From Methylobacter sp. (lineage in GTDB: Bacteria; Pseudomonadota; Gammaproteobacteria; Methylococcales; Methylomonadaceae): a stretch of DNA of 6,655 bases. A program made the translations under genes and the position numbers. This document shows positions 6,383 to 6,655 of the stretch, piece by piece; position 1 is the stretch's first letter, and each line of letters opens with the position of its first letter. The notes below the pieces were generated by a model. It did no database searches. It was given only the letters and a program-made list of their open reading frames with translations, and was not told where the DNA came from. The DNA lies in assembly GCA_028714995.1 (NCBI GenBank), contig JAQTLI010000162.1, positions 1 through 6,655 on the forward strand, in the 5' to 3' direction.

Positions 6383-6444
6383 ACTGAGAACACAAAGATT
6401 TCAATGCATTAAATTAATAGAATGATTCTCTTCGTGCTCTCAGT
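6383..6444 (-). repeat. Imperfect inverted repeat downstream of tsaB, resembling a dispersed intergenic repeat
   Basis: Arms 6383-6398 and 6429-6444 match at 14 of 16 positions when one is reverse-complemented. Both differences become G-U pairs in minus-strand RNA but A-C mismatches in plus-strand RNA, so the structure favours transcripts running left from tsaB. The arm sequences (ACTGAGA-CAC-AAGA type) resemble the CACAGAGA/CTCTGTG-style intergenic repeats scattered in many bacterial genomes. The 30-base centre is AT-rich. Confidence 0.5.
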
Positions 6445-6468
6445 GGTAAATAATTTATAGTCTGATTG

Positions 6469-6496
6469 GATAATACTTTGGCGTATCAGTATTACC
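6469..6496 (-). terminator. Hairpin overlapping the tsaB stop codon
   Basis: TAATACT (6471-6477) and AGTATTA (6488-6494) form a perfect 7-bp stem around a 10-base loop. In minus-strand RNA it extends to 9 bp through one G-U and one G-C pair. It includes the tsaB TAA stop. No T run follows, so it may protect the 3' end or pause polymerase rather than be a classical terminator. Confidence 0.4.
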
Positions 6497-6655
6497 GCTC
6501 CGACTCTTTTTTTGCGACCTTATCCCGCAAATAAACCGGCATGGCCTGTTCGACAGGAACGGCCAGGCCATGCTCAAAACCTCGCGCGCCCAAACGGGCG
6601 ATCGCACCGGCCCTGGGCAGCCTGTCGGCTTCATAATGACTGACACGCCCGGCCG
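6492..6655 (-). CDS. tsaB: tRNA threonylcarbamoyladenosine biosynthesis protein TsaB, C-terminal part (runs off right edge)
   Basis: Fifty-three residues read leftward from the right edge to a TAA at 6492-6494. They include SHYEADRLPRAGAIARLGAR, then GFEHGLAVPVEQAMPVYLRDKVAKK. The PVEQAMPVYLRDKVA block is the characteristic end of TsaB (also called YeaZ), as I recall it from the family. TsaB is a non-catalytic ASKHA-fold partner of TsaD; with TsaE they transfer the threonylcarbamoyl group onto A37 of tRNAs that read ANN codons, in the cytoplasm. Full-length TsaB is about 230 residues, so some three quarters of the gene, including the start, lies outside the window. The frame is easily missed because a different minus-strand frame is longer here, but that one has no family likeness. 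It points the same way as the yciO operon but is separated from it by the accessory segment. Confidence 0.88.
   Translation of the reverse strand, partial: AGRVSHYEADRLPRAGAIARLGARGFEHGLAVPVEQAMPVYLRDKVAKKESER

Larger units (their letters stand above)
5845..6491. other. Largely non-coding region rich in small inverted repeats
   Basis: About 650 AT-rich bases between the accessory pair and tsaB. Within it I see a 5-bp hairpin TAGCC-ACT-GGCTA (5967-5979), an AT hairpin TTTAAT/ATTAAA (6013-6029), one possible small peptide gene (6098-6238), a cluster of alternative hairpins (6286-6340) and two stems downstream of tsaB. Purine-rich GGGAGG elements occur near 5909 and 6051, but no open frame of useful length follows either. 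No tRNA, transposase, CRISPR array or longer gene is visible on either strand. Confidence 0.5.

Noticed and set aside
6288..6425. A 45-codon plus-strand frame with AGGA 7 bases upstream and four cysteines (CNIC and two more)
   Set aside because: The binding-site spacing is good, but the frame is laid over the hairpin cluster and the left arm of the dispersed repeat, and the product has no recognisable pattern. Chance is the simpler explanation.
5845..6490. CRISPR array, tRNA or insertion sequence in the non-coding stretch
   Set aside because: No regularly spaced direct repeats, no cloverleaf and no transposase-like frame were found; the repeats are short inverted ones only.
6455..6646. A 63-codon minus-strand frame at the right end
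   Set aside because: It is a shadow: the neighbouring frame encodes the clear TsaB C-terminus.

Overview
The window looks like the chromosome of a gammaproteobacterium of moderate GC content. The best support is the gene order yciO - M50 protease - scpA - scpB - rluB, a housekeeping string typical of the class. A Methylococcales-like methanotroph is my guess from overall feel, not something the sequence proves.

Layout. (1) 1-900, plus strand: decayed secondary-metabolism DNA. A nonribosomal peptide synthetase adenylation fragment enters from the left edge and stops at 276. A serine-acetyltransferase-like hexapeptide acyltransferase follows, broken by two frameshifts (335-900). (2) 957-4671, minus strand: an intact, tightly packed five-gene operon. 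It reads from a sigma70-type promoter at about 4705-4734 through yciO (TsaC/Sua5 paralogue), a site-2-type membrane metalloprotease, scpA and scpB (condensin subunits) and rluB (23S rRNA pseudouridine synthase). scpB and rluB overlap by 143 bases, and the shared DNA encodes an acidic tail in one frame and a basic tail in the other. (3) 4947-5844, plus strand: an accessory pair. The first gene is a 219-residue protein of unknown function with a HEPN-like R-x5-H motif. A small second gene starts inside its stop codon and is interrupted by a single frameshift. (4) 5845-6491: mostly non-coding, with several inverted repeats, one possible small membrane or secreted peptide, and hairpins just downstream of tsaB. 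(5) 6492-6655, minus strand: the C-terminal end of tsaB, running off the right edge.

How the genes relate. ScpA and ScpB work together with SMC in chromosome organisation. TsaB belongs to the t6A tRNA-modification pathway, and YciO is a paralogue of another enzyme of that pathway. RluB modifies 23S rRNA. The core genes are undamaged, whereas frameshifts occur only in the flanking accessory segments. This argues that the broken genes are genuinely decaying rather than victims of uniformly poor sequence.

The candidates most worth following are the scpB/rluB dual-coding overlap and the HEPN-like gene with its small overlapping partner, a possible toxin-antitoxin or defence module. I see no convincing new system beyond these.
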